Origin: Cyclina sinensis
Lineage: Eukaryota > Mollusca > Bivalvia > Venerida > Veneridae
Direction of reading: 5' to 3'
DNA: 64,000 nucleotides
Assembly (NCBI GenBank): GCA_012932295.1
Contig: JAAONU010000002.1
Span: 22,909,770-22,973,769 of the forward strand
The translations under genes and the position numbers were made by a program. Positions 1-10,305 of this stretch are shown piece after piece; the first letter of the stretch is position 1, and every line of letters begins with the position of its first letter. The notes beneath the pieces were generated by a model that was not told where the DNA came from, searched no databases, and saw only the letters and a list, made by a program, of their open reading frames with translations.

Positions 1-511
1 ATGTACGCCGAGAACAACAGCATTTCGACAGTAGGTCTCAAACATGTACGCCGAGAACAGCAGCCTTTCGACACTAGGTCTCAAACATGTACGCCGAAAA
101 CAGCAGCCTTTCGACACTAAGTCCCAAATATGTACGCTGAGAACAGTAGCCTTTCGACACTAAGTCTCAAATATGTACGCCGAGAACAGCAGCATTTCGA
201 CACTAGGTCTCAAACATGTACGCCGAAAATAGCAGCGTTTCGACACTAGGTCTCAAACATGTACGCCGAAAACAGCAGCATTTCGACGGTAGGTCTCAAA
301 CATGTACGCTGAGAACAGCAGCATTTCGACACTAGGTCTCAAACATGTACGCCGAGAACAGCAGCATTTCGACACTAGCATTCAGACATGTACGCCGAGA
401 ATAGATACATTTAGACACTTGGACTCAGGCATGTACGCCGAGAGCAGCTGCATCTGAACACTATGACTCGGACATGTACGCCGAGAGCAACTGAATTTTG
501 ACATTATAACT
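1..511. repeat. 43-bp minisatellite, about 12 units
   Basis: Units begin with ATGTACGCCGA at 1, 44, 87, 130, 173, 216, 259, 302, 345, 388, 431 and 474, exactly 43 bp apart with no indels. The first nine units are very similar and the last three are clearly diverged, which is the usual decay at the edge of an array. The array runs off the left end of the window. Because 43 is not a multiple of three, no reading frame is kept from unit to unit, so it is not coding. Confidence 0.95.
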
Positions 512-1042
512 TACTGATAGGAAGACTTGCTAAGTTGACTATTTTAATCACTAGTTGGAAATTCTGAAAATACAACTACTTATAAATTTATTAACTTTTA
601 ACTTTCTCCTTGTACAGCGTATGGTGATATATTACGGGACTTCTTATAACATTGGTCCACACTGTTTCATTTTTTTTCCTGACTAGTCAGATTATTTGAA
701 GATGGCAACATCAATGCTCCGGATGAAAAGCATTGAATGGAAGTGCCAATCCAAGAATGTTTTACTGACGGACTGGCTGTCACAATATATGCTCCAGCTT
801 GAAAAGAAAAGCAACTATAACAGTTATACTTTACACAAATATCTGATATTTGTTAACATGGTTTTATAGTTCCTGCATAGGTAAAAATGAAGTTTTTTTC
901 ATGTACTAAGGAGAAAAACGTTTTCTTCAGGATACCTCTGTTCATGTACAATAAAACGTATTAAAATAAATCAATACACTGCCTATTTGTGAACAGTGCT
1001 TGTTCAATGTACGTATGTGAGGAGATAGGTGGTTATTTACAT
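512..1042. other. AT-rich spacer with one weak exon candidate
   Basis: No repeat or RNA gene is recognised here apart from the exon candidate at 691-736. AATAAA signals occur on the plus strand at 950-955 and near 965. If both neighbouring gene models were right, the two genes would end tail to tail in this stretch. Confidence 0.4.
691..736 (+). CDS. possible terminal exon (weak)
   Basis: A pyrimidine-rich tract at about 667-680 is followed by a CAG acceptor ending at 690. With one leading base taken by the previous codon, the exon would encode about 14 residues (LFEDGNINAPDEKH) and a TGA at 734-736, with AATAAA 215 bp downstream. The family is not recognised. The segment is too short for composition to help, so this may be chance. 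Confidence 0.18.
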
Positions 1043-1140
1043 TTATCTAAAACGCGATGTTAGTTTCAGCGCAATGTTCGTTTTGGCGTGAAGACGGACT
1101 GCCATTCTGTTTTCCCTTTCCTGTTCCTCTATCAAGCTGA
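1043..1140 (-). CDS. tentative last exon
   Basis: An acceptor (CTTATTTTAG) at 1141-1150 is followed by a frame that continues from exon 5 for 31 codons to TAA at 1045-1043. The peptide is charged (EEQEREN, later KLTSRFR). A different frame is also open to a TAG, so the reading depends on exon 5 being right. No transmembrane exon was found between the WSC exons and this end. Confidence 0.25.
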
Positions 1141-4100
1141 CTAAAATAAGTGATTACTGTTGTCATAAAACATTTTAAGGTTTGGTTGAACATATCTAAA
1201 TTCTAATTTCTAATTCAACTTTGACATATGTCCAGACAGAACTTGACATACCACAAGACAATTTTCATCGTAAATAGATCATCTTACAGAAGTCACATGC
1301 AACAATATTTGAATCGTTGCAGTTTGCCCATGAAGACTGCTTTCTATCTTGATTGACTTGAAGACATGACATGCTCCGTTCACTGCTCTGTGTGTGTACT
1401 TTGGCTTGGTTATGACCAGCTGAAATAAAAGAAAGCCCTGTCGATGTTACATTACTCTTGTAAATATTCGCGCTAAAATCTTTTCAAACATGCATACATT
1501 TTATCTTATAACTTCTAGCCGTGTCCTAAGAATCTGTCGTAAATACAACAGCAGAAATGTTATTTTGTATTATATTATATGCATTAAATTAGAAACAACG
1601 ACATTGAAACAACAGCTCATAGTAAACTTTAGTAAATCCATTCACAAAAATCGAACTGAAATTCTAAGCACTTATTGCTATGGTTAACGTCACTGTCAAA
1701 CGAAGAACAGAAAATACAAGAACATTGAAAGAAAAGTAACACCGTTATTCCAAAAACCTTTTTTTTAGATATGATATGTTTAAACATCATCTCCAGTTAT
1801 TAAAAGTGTTTTGTATTTGATCTAAAACATAATTGAGGGGCATCTGTGTCATATGTCGTGTACACTTAAGACTGAAATCTTCGTTTGTTTAATATAAGTT
1901 AGTGCAATTGTTGAATTTGTAAACAAGTATGTGATATGTTGAGCAAATATTGCCTTATTTCAAAAAAATGTTTATTCAAAAAAATGAAAATAAAATAATA
2001 AAAGGGCAAGTTAAACGAATATCCACCAGAGAACATCAATATTCACCTCGGTCAATATTTATACCTTCTGGTTGATATCACACCATATTTTATATTTCAG
2101 TTAATAATTGTATAAATGCAGTTTTTTTGCGCCTGTCAATCAATAAGTACTAACAATTGTGTAAATTTTTGGCTTTGGTTCCTTATTTCCAAGTCGCCAT
2201 TCATTATCCTTATCTGCTGTATTTCCTTTTTTTCAAGTCATGTATGAGTATTTAAAGATTATCGCAAACCATATTGGACAAAATATATAGAATGAGGTCA
2301 ATTCAGCAACTCTATTACAGTTTAAACGTATTATGTTTTCGAGCATTTATCTTAGAAAAAATGGTAGATTCTTATACAAAGCAAATTCTATATTTATATG
2401 TGTACATCAAAAGGCAGTTCTTTATCAATTTTATAAGCCTAGAACTCCTCTTATTACTATTATTTTTCTGCACTGTGCATTATTACTCTGTGGTTTTAAA
2501 CCACTGTAATACTTGTAATAAACATTGTTGTTGTTACAATAAAAAATAGTGCAATGTCGACCTAAACAACTGTAATGCGTGAAAAGTATGCATTTTTGAT
2601 CTGCCTCTTAAACACTAGCTTTTTCAGTAACACTTACAGAATTTGGAAACTAGCTTCATGAAACTTAATGTTACATGGTTAGAACTATATTCTTATTCTA
2701 TATTCTTGATCACATTTGTGTTTTAAAGTGCCAACCTTTTTGCTACAATCTGACTATCGATAATACTGTTTTCATACCGTGGGTGTAAACAGATAGGAAA
2801 CCAGGTCCACCACACGCCACGCCCTGTTGGTACATACATTCACTGCTGCAGGTTGGATTCATGGTTGATGTATTACTTACTGACCAGGGGTTGACTTGGA
2901 AACAAAAACACTGTCAAAACATAAAGATTCTATTTTCTATAAAGTTTCACAATCAATAATGTTCATATTTTTGGTATATTTTAAAAACAGATTATATTTC
3001 TATAAGTATATCGTTTATTTCTTTCTTACAATACAAGTCAGTGAGAGTCGTTTTTTCCATATTATGTTTGATAGATAACAGCATTATTAAATTAATATAT
3101 CATTTTGACAGTTAGTACCTATTTGAATTGATATTGTATTCAAATAGCCTTTACTTGTCGCAAATTTTAAGTTAGATCGGTAGTGTGTGCTTACATTAAA
3201 ATATATCATGTATTATTAATGCCTCCTTCTTGACATTGTAACACTTGAGAACCATTACCTTCATGTCCATCAGTCCAAAATAGTTTGCGTATCCACATTG
3301 CCAAAAACATTGACCCAGACTGCCAAAGTCCTCAAAGCCACTTCTGTTGAATTCTTTCTCAAGACAACCTTTAAAATGCTCAGAAATAATAAAAGTATGC
3401 ATCCACTCTTATAACTCATCTCTGGGGTGCCATTATATTTTATTATTCTACTTTTACACAAGTGCTTCTTAATCATAATATGCTAATGGTGAACTGAATA
3501 ATTTACCTGCTGAATTCACGCTTGATGAAATGTTTGCTTGGATGAGTCCTTATTCAAATGGACATTCAATAAAAATGAAAGCAGCATTGAAACTGTTATA
3601 ATTATAGTGTTGATTAAAGATGAATGGAAATGAATATCAGACGATTTTCATGAAAATCCAAGACCTAAGAATGTAAGCTGAACAAAAATTCAAACTGTTC
3701 ATTTATATGATAAAAATAAGACATACATGGTTTATTCTTCTGCGTTTTATATTTTTTGTATTGCATATACTGGAGAAAATAAAGGTTGTACAACCTGCGA
3801 ATGCATCTTTCTCTAAGTTTCATAGAAGAACAGACACAATACAATCACACCCACCTGCATAATTGAAAGATTCCATTTTCTCAAAATACCCGACCCAAAC
3901 GTCTTTTCCGTTCACATCAGGCAGGCTGTCATTATTGACAACATTTTTTACCAGAAGTAAACTCAAAAGATGGTGCCCCAACATAGCAAATATTTTCCAT
4001 TTCATTCCAAAATGAGACGATTGTCGACAGATAAAAGTGTTCTTCTGCAATAATAGAAAGAATGACACTAAAAGTAAACCACATGTGTAGACATGTACAT

Positions 4101-4378
4101 GTATAAACTTTGGCTTATTACATTTAATAAGTTTTAGTATACCTTTTTCCCTCCTAAAATTGTAAATAACACTGAGAGTTTAAACCCGTATCTCTGCATT
4201 TACTCTTTATTTTGTTTTTACATAAAGCATCGCTAGATGTATTAATGATCTTATATAGTTTTGTTATTAGCTCATGTAAATAGATTGAAACATAGATAAA
4301 TTTACCTGACAGCGTAGCAGCAAAGTGCTGATTCACAATGCTAAAATATACTAAAAACTTTATATCTGAATGCATCAT
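1043..4378 (-). CDS. spliced gene: secreted WSC-domain protein with broken lectin-like exon
   Basis: Six minus-strand exons can be joined in phase: 4378-4306, 4044-3855, 3368-3259, 2910-2778 and, less surely, 1419-1288 and 1140-1043. Exon 1 gives a signal-peptide-like start. Exons 3 and 4 give a WSC-like domain with all eight cysteines: GC, CFWQC, CFC, PTC, SEC and ACGG. WSC domains are cysteine-rich extracellular modules, thought to bind carbohydrate. Introns on both sides of the WSC pair are phase 1, as is common for shuffled extracellular domains. Exon 2 follows exon 1 in one frame (WNEMENIC) but must leave in another frame (DVWVGY) to join exon 3, so there is a one-base frame conflict between about 3944 and 3990. 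The locus may be a pseudogene, or the base may be a sequence error. The 1,358-bp intron 1420-2777 and the other introns hold nothing else that is recognised. Confidence 0.55.
1288..1419 (-). CDS. tentative exon 5
   Basis: A very good acceptor (TTTTATTTCAG) and a donor-like CT|GTAAGA bound 132 bp that stay open in the frame set by exon 4 (phase 1 in, phase 1 out). The peptide is polar, rich in Ser, Asn and Gln, with four cysteines, and matches no family I recognise. The phase match supports it, but there is no domain evidence. Confidence 0.35.
2778..2910 (-). CDS. exon 4: second half of WSC-like domain
   Basis: The exon has acceptor TTTTGACAG and donor CACG|GTATGA and is 133 bp long. It encodes CFCFQV, then PTCSSEC, then ACGGPGFLSVYTHG. 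The cysteine order and the CGG-x(3)-LSVY ending are hallmarks of the C-terminal half of WSC domains. It leaves in phase 1, the same phase in which the domain was entered. Confidence 0.65.
3259..3368 (-). CDS. exon 3: first half of WSC-like domain
   Basis: This 110-bp exon begins after TTTAAAG and ends at ATGAAG|GTAATG. It completes a Gly codon with exon 2, then encodes 36 residues starting CLEKEF and including GQCFWQCGYANYFGLMD. The spacing C-x(3)-C followed by GY...YFGL is typical of the WSC family. It ends in phase 0, which joins exon 4 directly to give MDMK-CFC, matching the family's (E)CFC motif. Confidence 0.65.
3855..4044 (-). CDS. exon 2: C-type-lectin-like segment with frameshift
   Basis: The exon has a clean acceptor (pyrimidine tract then TTGCAG) and a strong donor (GCAG|GTGGGT); it is 190 bp long. 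Entered in phase 1 from exon 1, it reads FYLSTIVSFWNEMENIC and then hits a stop. One base over, it reads MLGHHLLSLLLVKN and later DVWVGYFEKMESFNYAG, which joins exon 3 in phase. W-x-E-x(4)-C, then LG-x(2)-LLSL, then WVGY is the order expected in a C-type lectin fold, so one extra base probably lies near 3983-3990, or in the six-base A/T run at 3944-3949. The lectin assignment is inference. Confidence 0.5.
4306..4378 (-). CDS. exon 1: start and signal-peptide-like segment
   Basis: ATG at 4378-4376 opens 24 codons with a modest hydrophobic core (FLVYFSIV) and small residues before the end (AATLS), like a cleavable signal peptide. It ends in a strong donor, CAG|GTAAAT, in phase 1. A second ATG follows directly, so the start could be either codon. 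No 5' exon or promoter is identified upstream. Confidence 0.5.
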
Positions 4379-4684
4379 TTCCTTTTCTGTTCAAATGTTA
4401 CAACAGAAATAATTTCATCACTTCGATAACACAGTTTTGTAAACAGGAAGAGAAAAGATATAAGGCAGTTGAAAGTACCATTGTTTTCTATTTTTCACAA
4501 ATCTTTCGCCTGGAAGACAAACTACAGAATTACTGATAAAGTTCTGTGTACAACTCTAACAACTTTTTTTATCAGAGAGAAAAAAACCCACTCTTTCTGG
4601 AAGGTGTTTTAATAACAAAAAAAAATGAACATATAACAACCAAGTTTCTTAAATTGTTTGAAAGACAAGAAAGTACTTGGAACG
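4379..4684. other. AT-rich flank, nothing recognised
   Basis: This lies upstream of the minus-strand gene start. It contains A and T homopolymer runs but no clear TATA box or repeat family that I can name. Confidence 0.5.
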
Positions 4685-4870
4685 AATCCGTAGTGGAGTG
4701 ATAAAGCACATGATATGTATTTCAGGGGTATTAAGTTCAATCACTTACTTATCCACTGACACTATTGTCATTCGGTGAGGCGTTAAACCAAAGTTCCGTG
4801 TATAAGTATTTAACACTGGAGAAAACAGATTGTGGCAAAACAGAGTGTGACCACAGTCTTCGAATTTAGA
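4685..4870 (+). mobile_element. degenerate tRNA-derived SINE with Meta-domain-like block
   Basis: A box-A-like stretch (TAGTGGAGTGATAAAGC, about 4691) and a box-B-like AAGTTCAATCACTT (about 4733) form a worn tRNA-like head. It is followed by CATTCGGTGAGGCGTTAAAC and CCGTGTATAAG at 4771-4806. That second block resembles the central domain shared by mollusc MetaSINEs and matches the block in the SINE at 17921. Ends and target-site duplication could not be fixed. Confidence 0.55.
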
Positions 4871-6067
4871 CGCCGGACCGAAGGCCCAGCCCACCAAAAT
4901 GGCTGACGGTCCAGTAATAATTACAAATCAGTCCGACTCTCCAGTGAATATTGGTGCTGGTTTTTTTTTACTAATTACAGTAAACAAAGTTGAGAAACAA
5001 GTAAAAAGTAATGTTCTTGAAAATAAAATGAAATTGTTTCTTAAAAATGCATTTTTCTCCATAGAACAGTTTCGTTTAACCCAACTACAACATAACGCAT
5101 TCGTACTTAGTTTACACATAACCGGTGCTCAGGCTATAATCTCCCTTTCCAGTTTTCGCGATAAATATGATATTTTATTTTAATTATAAACCAGGCTATT
5201 TCTGGTGTAAGAGAAAAAAGCCAGCCGAAAGTAACACCTTATTTTCATTATTCTGTTTCATGAAATAACTCTGTTTCGGTTTCCTTTTTTCTTCTTTTTT
5301 TATATGCATGTATACATTTTCGGAAAGTAACATCCGATCGATTCCATTACACTCATTTATCGACCATGGTACATAATGTAGTCGTACGGAATTTATGCCA
5401 GGGGTAATCAATGGTGACATGTATATATGGCATTTTCAGAAAAAAAGTTGAGATAAAAATCTGGTAACAAGTTTAACTGAACTGACAGTGTCCTGTACAA
5501 GTGAATCAATTATACCAGAGCCTTTTTTCACAGGTTGGGCAATGTGTCCTTCCCTTAAATTTAATTAAAAGGGGAAAAAAACTTGATGTAAATTGAATTT
5601 TAGGGGAAAATTATGATTTTAAAGAATTTTCCTAAGGGGAAGACGCCTGTAAACGGCGTAGAATGTGGAATAGCCATGAATACTATTATTTTCACTAAAC
5701 AATACTATTGTTAGGATATGAAGCAAGTTCAAAGTATAATTAATATTATTTTTAACATTGTGGTGACAAGTTCTACTTTAAAACACAGTCTTATTGTTTT
5801 GTTCATCCTTATAGCATTGTTCACAGCTATTATTCGGTCCAGTTAAATGCCATTCGGTCCAGTCAGATTATTGCCTTGGCTGGTCCGAATGTCCAGTGCT
5901 TCAAATAGTTATTCGTGGAGACTGTTACCACTGAATAAGACATATCTTGCGATATTCCCCAAATCCTAACAAATTAAGACACTGCATGGGGGTCACCGTT
6001 AACAACGATAGAGAAGTAAGTAAGACCGTAGTTTATCTCGTCAGAACTCAATGTTCTCTGTCTTGCC
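4871..6067. other. intergenic sequence, no gene supported
   Basis: Open frames at 4899-5183 and 5196-5420 show no recognisable domain, splice pattern or codon signature. A short word, ATTCGGTCCAGT, is repeated at about 5833 and 5851, with a diverged inverted version near 5880. Nothing else is recognised. Confidence 0.4.
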
Positions 6068-6140
6068 TTAGCTCTGAGTGATCAAACCGGGATCGTCAAA
6101 GTTTAACAATCTGATGCTCTACCGATTGAGCTAGCCGGGC
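6068..6140 (-). pseudogene. tRNA-Lys-like sequence (SINE head or tRNA pseudogene)
   Basis: On the minus strand the sequence begins GCCCGGCTAGCTCAATCGG, an almost perfect tRNA-Lys 5' half with box A, and carries a box-B-like GGTTTGATCAC. The anticodon arm and 3' acceptor half do not pair properly, so a functional tRNA is unlikely. It is probably the promoter head of a minus-strand SINE whose body would extend toward about 5950. Confidence 0.6.
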
Positions 6141-7489
6141 CGGCTTAAAGAAAAACGTATGTAAATAAATAAATCTGTGACACGCATCTATGATAATAAA
6201 TAGTACGCTCTGCGACGTGTTAATTTTTTCTCCGGATCAAAAACGGCAGAGACTAATAGCAGATAAAAAATCTTCGGACATGACATACGACGTTTACAAA
6301 TGCATCAGGCCGAGTTTAACATGCTGTTTAATTACAAAGTGTGAATTGATTAATGTCATTACAATTTCAACGAATAAATTTACCTTGACATGTACAAGTT
6401 AAAAATTCTTCATCCGTGAAAACGATTCTGGGTGATTAAAGCCGATGTATTGAGGGCCTGTTCTGTATTGAATTAGTGTTTATGATTGTCGCAAAACACC
6501 GGCAGCATTTCAAATTGTAACAACAACAACAACAACAATCGAAATAAATCCATTTCAGACAAACCGGCAATAGCATGATTATATGCAGACTCGATTGGTA
6601 GTTACGCCGGTACACTTACGCCCAATATGTCTAATTTCAATTTGCTTTTCCATGTATCGTTTTCAATTAAAATGATTTTCAGAAAAAAAACTTCCATTTT
6701 TAACCAGCCAGACAGCGTTGCCAATTACAGCTCCGCACAAACCCCGGTTCACGACAACACAGATTTGGTGGTGTTTAACCTGTAACAAATTGTGTAACAG
6801 AGGAATTTACCGAAAAGGCAACTACCAAAACAAACATTCCAAAATAACCAGAAAATACACGTGGAAAGTATTTTCGGGAATGAATCCTTTCATAAAAGAC
6901 TAGTAGTTGATTATGCAATGATCTTTAGAGTAGATGTAGGATTTAAATAGGCTGACAGTAGCACACAAAGTGTTAACCACATATGCATCAACAGCATACA
7001 GACACTCAACTACAATTCAAAAACATGCAAAGTCTTGAGTATATTAACACTAAATCCCACTTAGGGTTATAGTATATTGTTAAGGTCATCTGAGGCTAAA
7101 GAGGTCTTCTTGGGTAAACATCAAACTTGGACCTGATTTTTACTTAATCATATCGAACCAAACACAGTATCCATCAAAACGATATGAGCACATGACATTT
7201 CAAGGTCAACTGACAAAGTCTGTCAACTAATTGCATTTTATTATACTATGAGAGCTTTTTTATGGGAAATACACTGTAATTAAAAAAAAGTTTTAAAAAT
7301 ACCACTTTCCTGTTTCATGATGTTACTCTTAGTTCACAGGTTACAATGATTTACTTAGACTTCATGTGGTCGATGTACTTTGTGTGGTTTTGAACTTCAA
7401 GTTCCATAAATTGTAATCACATTGAAATTTCTGGAGAAAAAAGTTTAAGAATTAATATACAGAAGTTCAAATAATTTTGGCCATAATGT
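6141..7489. other. intergenic sequence, no gene supported
   Basis: A short (CAA)n tract lies at 6521-6538. ORFs at 6190-6402 and 6718-6903 show no family resemblance. The sequence just left of 7490 does not extend the retrotransposon-like frame in an obvious way. Confidence 0.45.
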
Positions 7490-7810
7490 ATGGTAGAAAT
7501 ACAAATTTACTGGTGTATTAAATGTCTACGAGAAATTAGTGATATAAACAGACATATCTTGGCTGAATGTGATACATATACACGCGAACGGACACGCTTT
7601 AGTCAGTCCATTGATCAGAAATTTAGCTCTGAAGTATGCAATTATTTTCTTAGAATTAACTCGGAAGCATTCATTCGAGGACTCGTTGATCGTCTATTGG
7701 CTGTCTTTGGTATTAATCCAGAACTCCAAAAGAGCTTCACCAACCTATTTTGTAAATACATTCACGACATAACAATGCAATATAAAAATTATAATAATAA
7801 TAATAAGTAA
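7490..7810 (+). pseudogene. non-LTR retrotransposon ORF2 C-terminal relic
   Basis: A 106-codon frame carries W-C-x(2)-C-x(9)-H-x(4)-C at residues 8-27, followed by a Tyr/Arg-rich stretch (YTRERTRF). This CCHC knuckle followed by Y...R is typical of the region after reverse transcriptase in many non-LTR retrotransposons. No reverse transcriptase or endonuclease motif is seen upstream, so the copy would be 5'-truncated. It ends in an (AAT)n tract and then a hairpin. It could instead be an exon of an unrelated zinc-knuckle gene. Confidence 0.4.
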
Positions 7811-7858
7811 TCTTAGAACACTTTAAAAACATTCTCCATGAGAGAATGTTTAGATTAC
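7807..7858. repeat. small perfect hairpin
   Basis: AAACATTCTC (7827-7836) and GAGAATGTTT (7842-7851) pair perfectly around a 5-nt loop. GTAATCT (7807-7813) and AGATTAC (7852-7858) extend the stem across a 13-nt bulge on one side. It directly follows the retrotransposon-like frame. Confidence 0.7.
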
Positions 7859-8756
7859 TAAGGTTAAAATGCAATATATAAATCCATGTTAATTGACCCC
7901 AAACATAACACTTATATTTCGTGTTTTCGATAAGTTATAAATGTAATCGGAAAAATGGATAAGAAAAGTACATAAAGAAATTTTAATAAATAGCGTTATA
8001 TTTGAAAACTCTGAAAATCAACATTTCATATCCTTGTAAATAAGTTAACATTGTGTATGTATATTGTTATAATCCTACCTAATGTAATTGTATATTTAAT
8101 GTATGACACAATACATTGTGTATGATATTTTCTTTGTGTATATGTTCAGTAATCGTATGTTATGTTCTCATGTATATATTTTGATTCATTGTTATATCAG
8201 TCTCTGAAAAGTGGAAAAAAAGAAAATATATATTCTGTTGTAAATAATTATATTTCCCTCATGTGCATTATATGTTTTGTCCCTTTGAGTGGCGGGTATT
8301 TCTGGGTTAACGGTGGTTGGGCATGCGTTTTTGTTAGTTTGCATAACAAAGCCTTTAGGACGTAACAGTAGCAACTTCGACCTATCTAAGGTTTCTTTTT
8401 TTTTAAAGCCTACTGGTTACAATTTACGATTTAGATATTTTCTTTCCTAAAACTTATTAATGTTTTCTCCTCAAACACAACTTCACGATGGAGATAAATG
8501 ATTACTCTGGCGTCGTATGCACCTTGCACTAAATTTTGACTAAAAAGTATTTATATATATTTTGCTTGTCATAAAGGCTTTGTTAGACATTACATTGAAG
8601 TCGGAACACATGAGCATGAGAGACATTTCTGGGTGCACTCCGCGCACTCGATATATATGGAATACTTTGATATTACCCCCATCTTCTGAGACCGTCACTG
8701 GCAACTGGAACTGTCTTTCTTTTCTGAGAAGTAAAGGTTCAGTCTAGGTCACACAA
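7859..8756. other. AT-rich sequence, no gene supported
   Basis: The first 350 bp are very AT-rich and may be the 3' tail of the retrotransposon relic. A more GC-balanced patch at about 8280-8370 is open on both strands but shows no domain. Confidence 0.35.
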
Positions 8757-8900
8757 ATGGCCTTCAACAAACGTTTTAGCAGTGGTCAAGGTGAGCGATC
8801 TGCCGCCTCTGCTTGTGTCAGTCAACTTGGCAAATTCGAAGGCGGTGGCGTTATGATGTGTGATGGAATCATCGGGATAGGAGCATGTACAGAAAACTAG
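8757..8900 (+). pseudogene. Tc1/mariner transposase fragment
   Basis: A 47-codon frame reads GERSAASACVSQLGKFEGGG and then VMMCDGI at residues 12-39. This lines up with the conserved Tc1-like block RGER...DRFGGGSVMVWGGI, which lies between the DDE catalytic residues. The usual W is replaced, and a TAG follows within ten residues. No flanking transposase frame or terminal repeat is evident, so this is a dead fragment. Confidence 0.5.
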
Positions 8901-9257
8901 ACTCATTATCTTTCGTTGGAACTTGTTGAAGACTTTCCTTATAATAGTAAAGCATGTTACAATCTCGTGAAATGGATTGAAATTACATGTTTCAAATATT
9001 CTTTACAAAGAGTTCACAACGAAATATCAGGTCATATAAGCTAAACAGAGTACCAAAGAACTACTCAAGTAGCAATTTCACTCTGTCAGGGTAAGTTACT
9101 GAGGAGACAACTTTGCGTATCGGTAAAGTTTTAATATAGAGAATAAAACAAAACGAAAAGTGTTGAAATCCTAAGTCTTACACCACTTAACTGCACTTCC
9201 CCTTAAAGAGATTCCTTTTATATGGAAGCCGTCCTGTAGTGTGTCATCCATATATCT
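8901..9257. other. spacer, nothing recognised
   Basis: This is ordinary AT-rich DNA between the transposase relic and the MITE, with no repeat or exon signature. Confidence 0.5.
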
Positions 9258-9496
9258 AATCCTTAACCCATAATGCCTCGCTTCCCCAAAATTAGACATA
9301 GACAAACAGTGCAGACCCAGATCAGACGCCGCAGTACGCGGCGTCTGATCATGGTCTACACTGTTTGCATAAAAAAACTTACTTCCCTTAATAGAGTGAA
9401 ATTGAAAATTTATACCAGGAACCCTTTCAATCGAAAATGGACTTGTCCAACTAAGAAAGATGGCATACTCAATTAGGCATAAATGGGTTAAGGATT
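9258..9496. mobile_element. hairpin MITE, 239 bp
   Basis: The element is bounded by inverted AATCCTTAACCCAT...ATGCC (9258-9278) and GGCAT...ATGGGTTAAGGATT (9475-9496). At its left third it holds a long palindrome: arms 9304-9332 and 9338-9366 around a 5-nt loop AGTAC, with a perfect inner 13-bp stem GATCAGACGCCGC. No ORF for a transposase is present. A target-site duplication could not be identified. Confidence 0.75.
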
Positions 9497-10070
9497 GTTC
9501 TCCCTTGGTTGTATGCATTTTGTATATATCTTTTAATTAGACGTCGTTGTGTGTCTTTTCTTCATTCCATAATAAAAACATATTCCTGATAATTAATTAC
9601 TCTGAATCAGACAGAAAGTTAGGTCATTTTTATACAAGGCGTACAAGTCTAAGCGTTGCAGAGCAAACTACGTGAAGTAACACAGACTTATAACACTAAA
9701 CATGAATCTTGAAAAAAATGGCAGACATAATTAAAATGTGTTGTTTAATACTACAGGTTGAATGCTTTAATAGAATCTGCAGATGTATTTTTTTCACAAG
9801 TTGTTCTTTAGTGGCACCAACATCCCTGCGCACTTAAGGGTCGTATGTTAAACCTGATTTAGAATTAGAACAGTGTTATAAAATATTTCAAACTCTCGAT
9901 TACATGCTCGAAGTCGTATATAAATTTCTTTTACAAATTTTTGACGTTTAACAGTTCCTCCTTTAAACACACATGTTGACGTAAAGTTTTTCTTGATTCG
10001 GCTGTTGGGAAGGCACATCTTCTGCTTTATCAGATCTTCTGTCTCTCTTTGATCCTGAAATTATCAAATC
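9497..10070. other. spacer, nothing recognised
   Basis: No exon, repeat or RNA signature could be supported in this stretch. Confidence 0.45.
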
Positions 10071-10189
10071 ATAGAAACTTTATAGTTGTATTTAACTACA
10101 AAAACATGGTGTGCAAGACAATTTCTGAAGAATACATACGATAATGTAACTAATGTTTTTGTAGTTAAATACAACTATAAAGTTTCTAT
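10071..10189. repeat. perfect 37-bp inverted repeat with 45-nt spacer
   Basis: Bases 10071-10107 and 10153-10189 are exact reverse complements over 37 bp, with no flanking extension. A transcript would fold into a long perfect stem. The lack of any mismatch in an otherwise decayed area points to a recent origin, for example a template-switch event, or to a young MITE end pair. Confidence 0.95.
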
Positions 10190-10221
10190 ATATTATTTCT
10201 AATCACGTTCATTTTACTCAG

Positions 10222-10305
10222 ATTGGTTTTCGGTACCATTTTGAACTAGCTGATGGCTCTGTGAAGGTGAAAGCTTCAACACTACGTACGTTTCACATAG
10301 CGTAA
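10222..10305 (+). CDS. possible short exon (weak)
   Basis: A strong acceptor (ATTTTACTCAG ending at 10221) opens a frame reading IGFRYHFELADGSVKVKAS, with a possible donor GAAG|GTGAAA at 10266/10267 or a TAA at 10303-10305. The composition is protein-like and less AT-rich than the surroundings. The family is not recognised and no partner exon was found. Confidence 0.25.
   Translation: MGFRYHFELADGSVKVKASTLRTFHIA

Noticed and set aside
1..511. CRISPR-like repeat
   Set aside because: Units are directly adjacent with no unique spacers, and the context is clearly eukaryotic.
4899..5183. 94-codon ORF starting MADGPVIITNQ as a gene
   Set aside because: No domain, no splice or polyA context. It is overlapped by an open frame on the other strand, and the composition is AT-driven.
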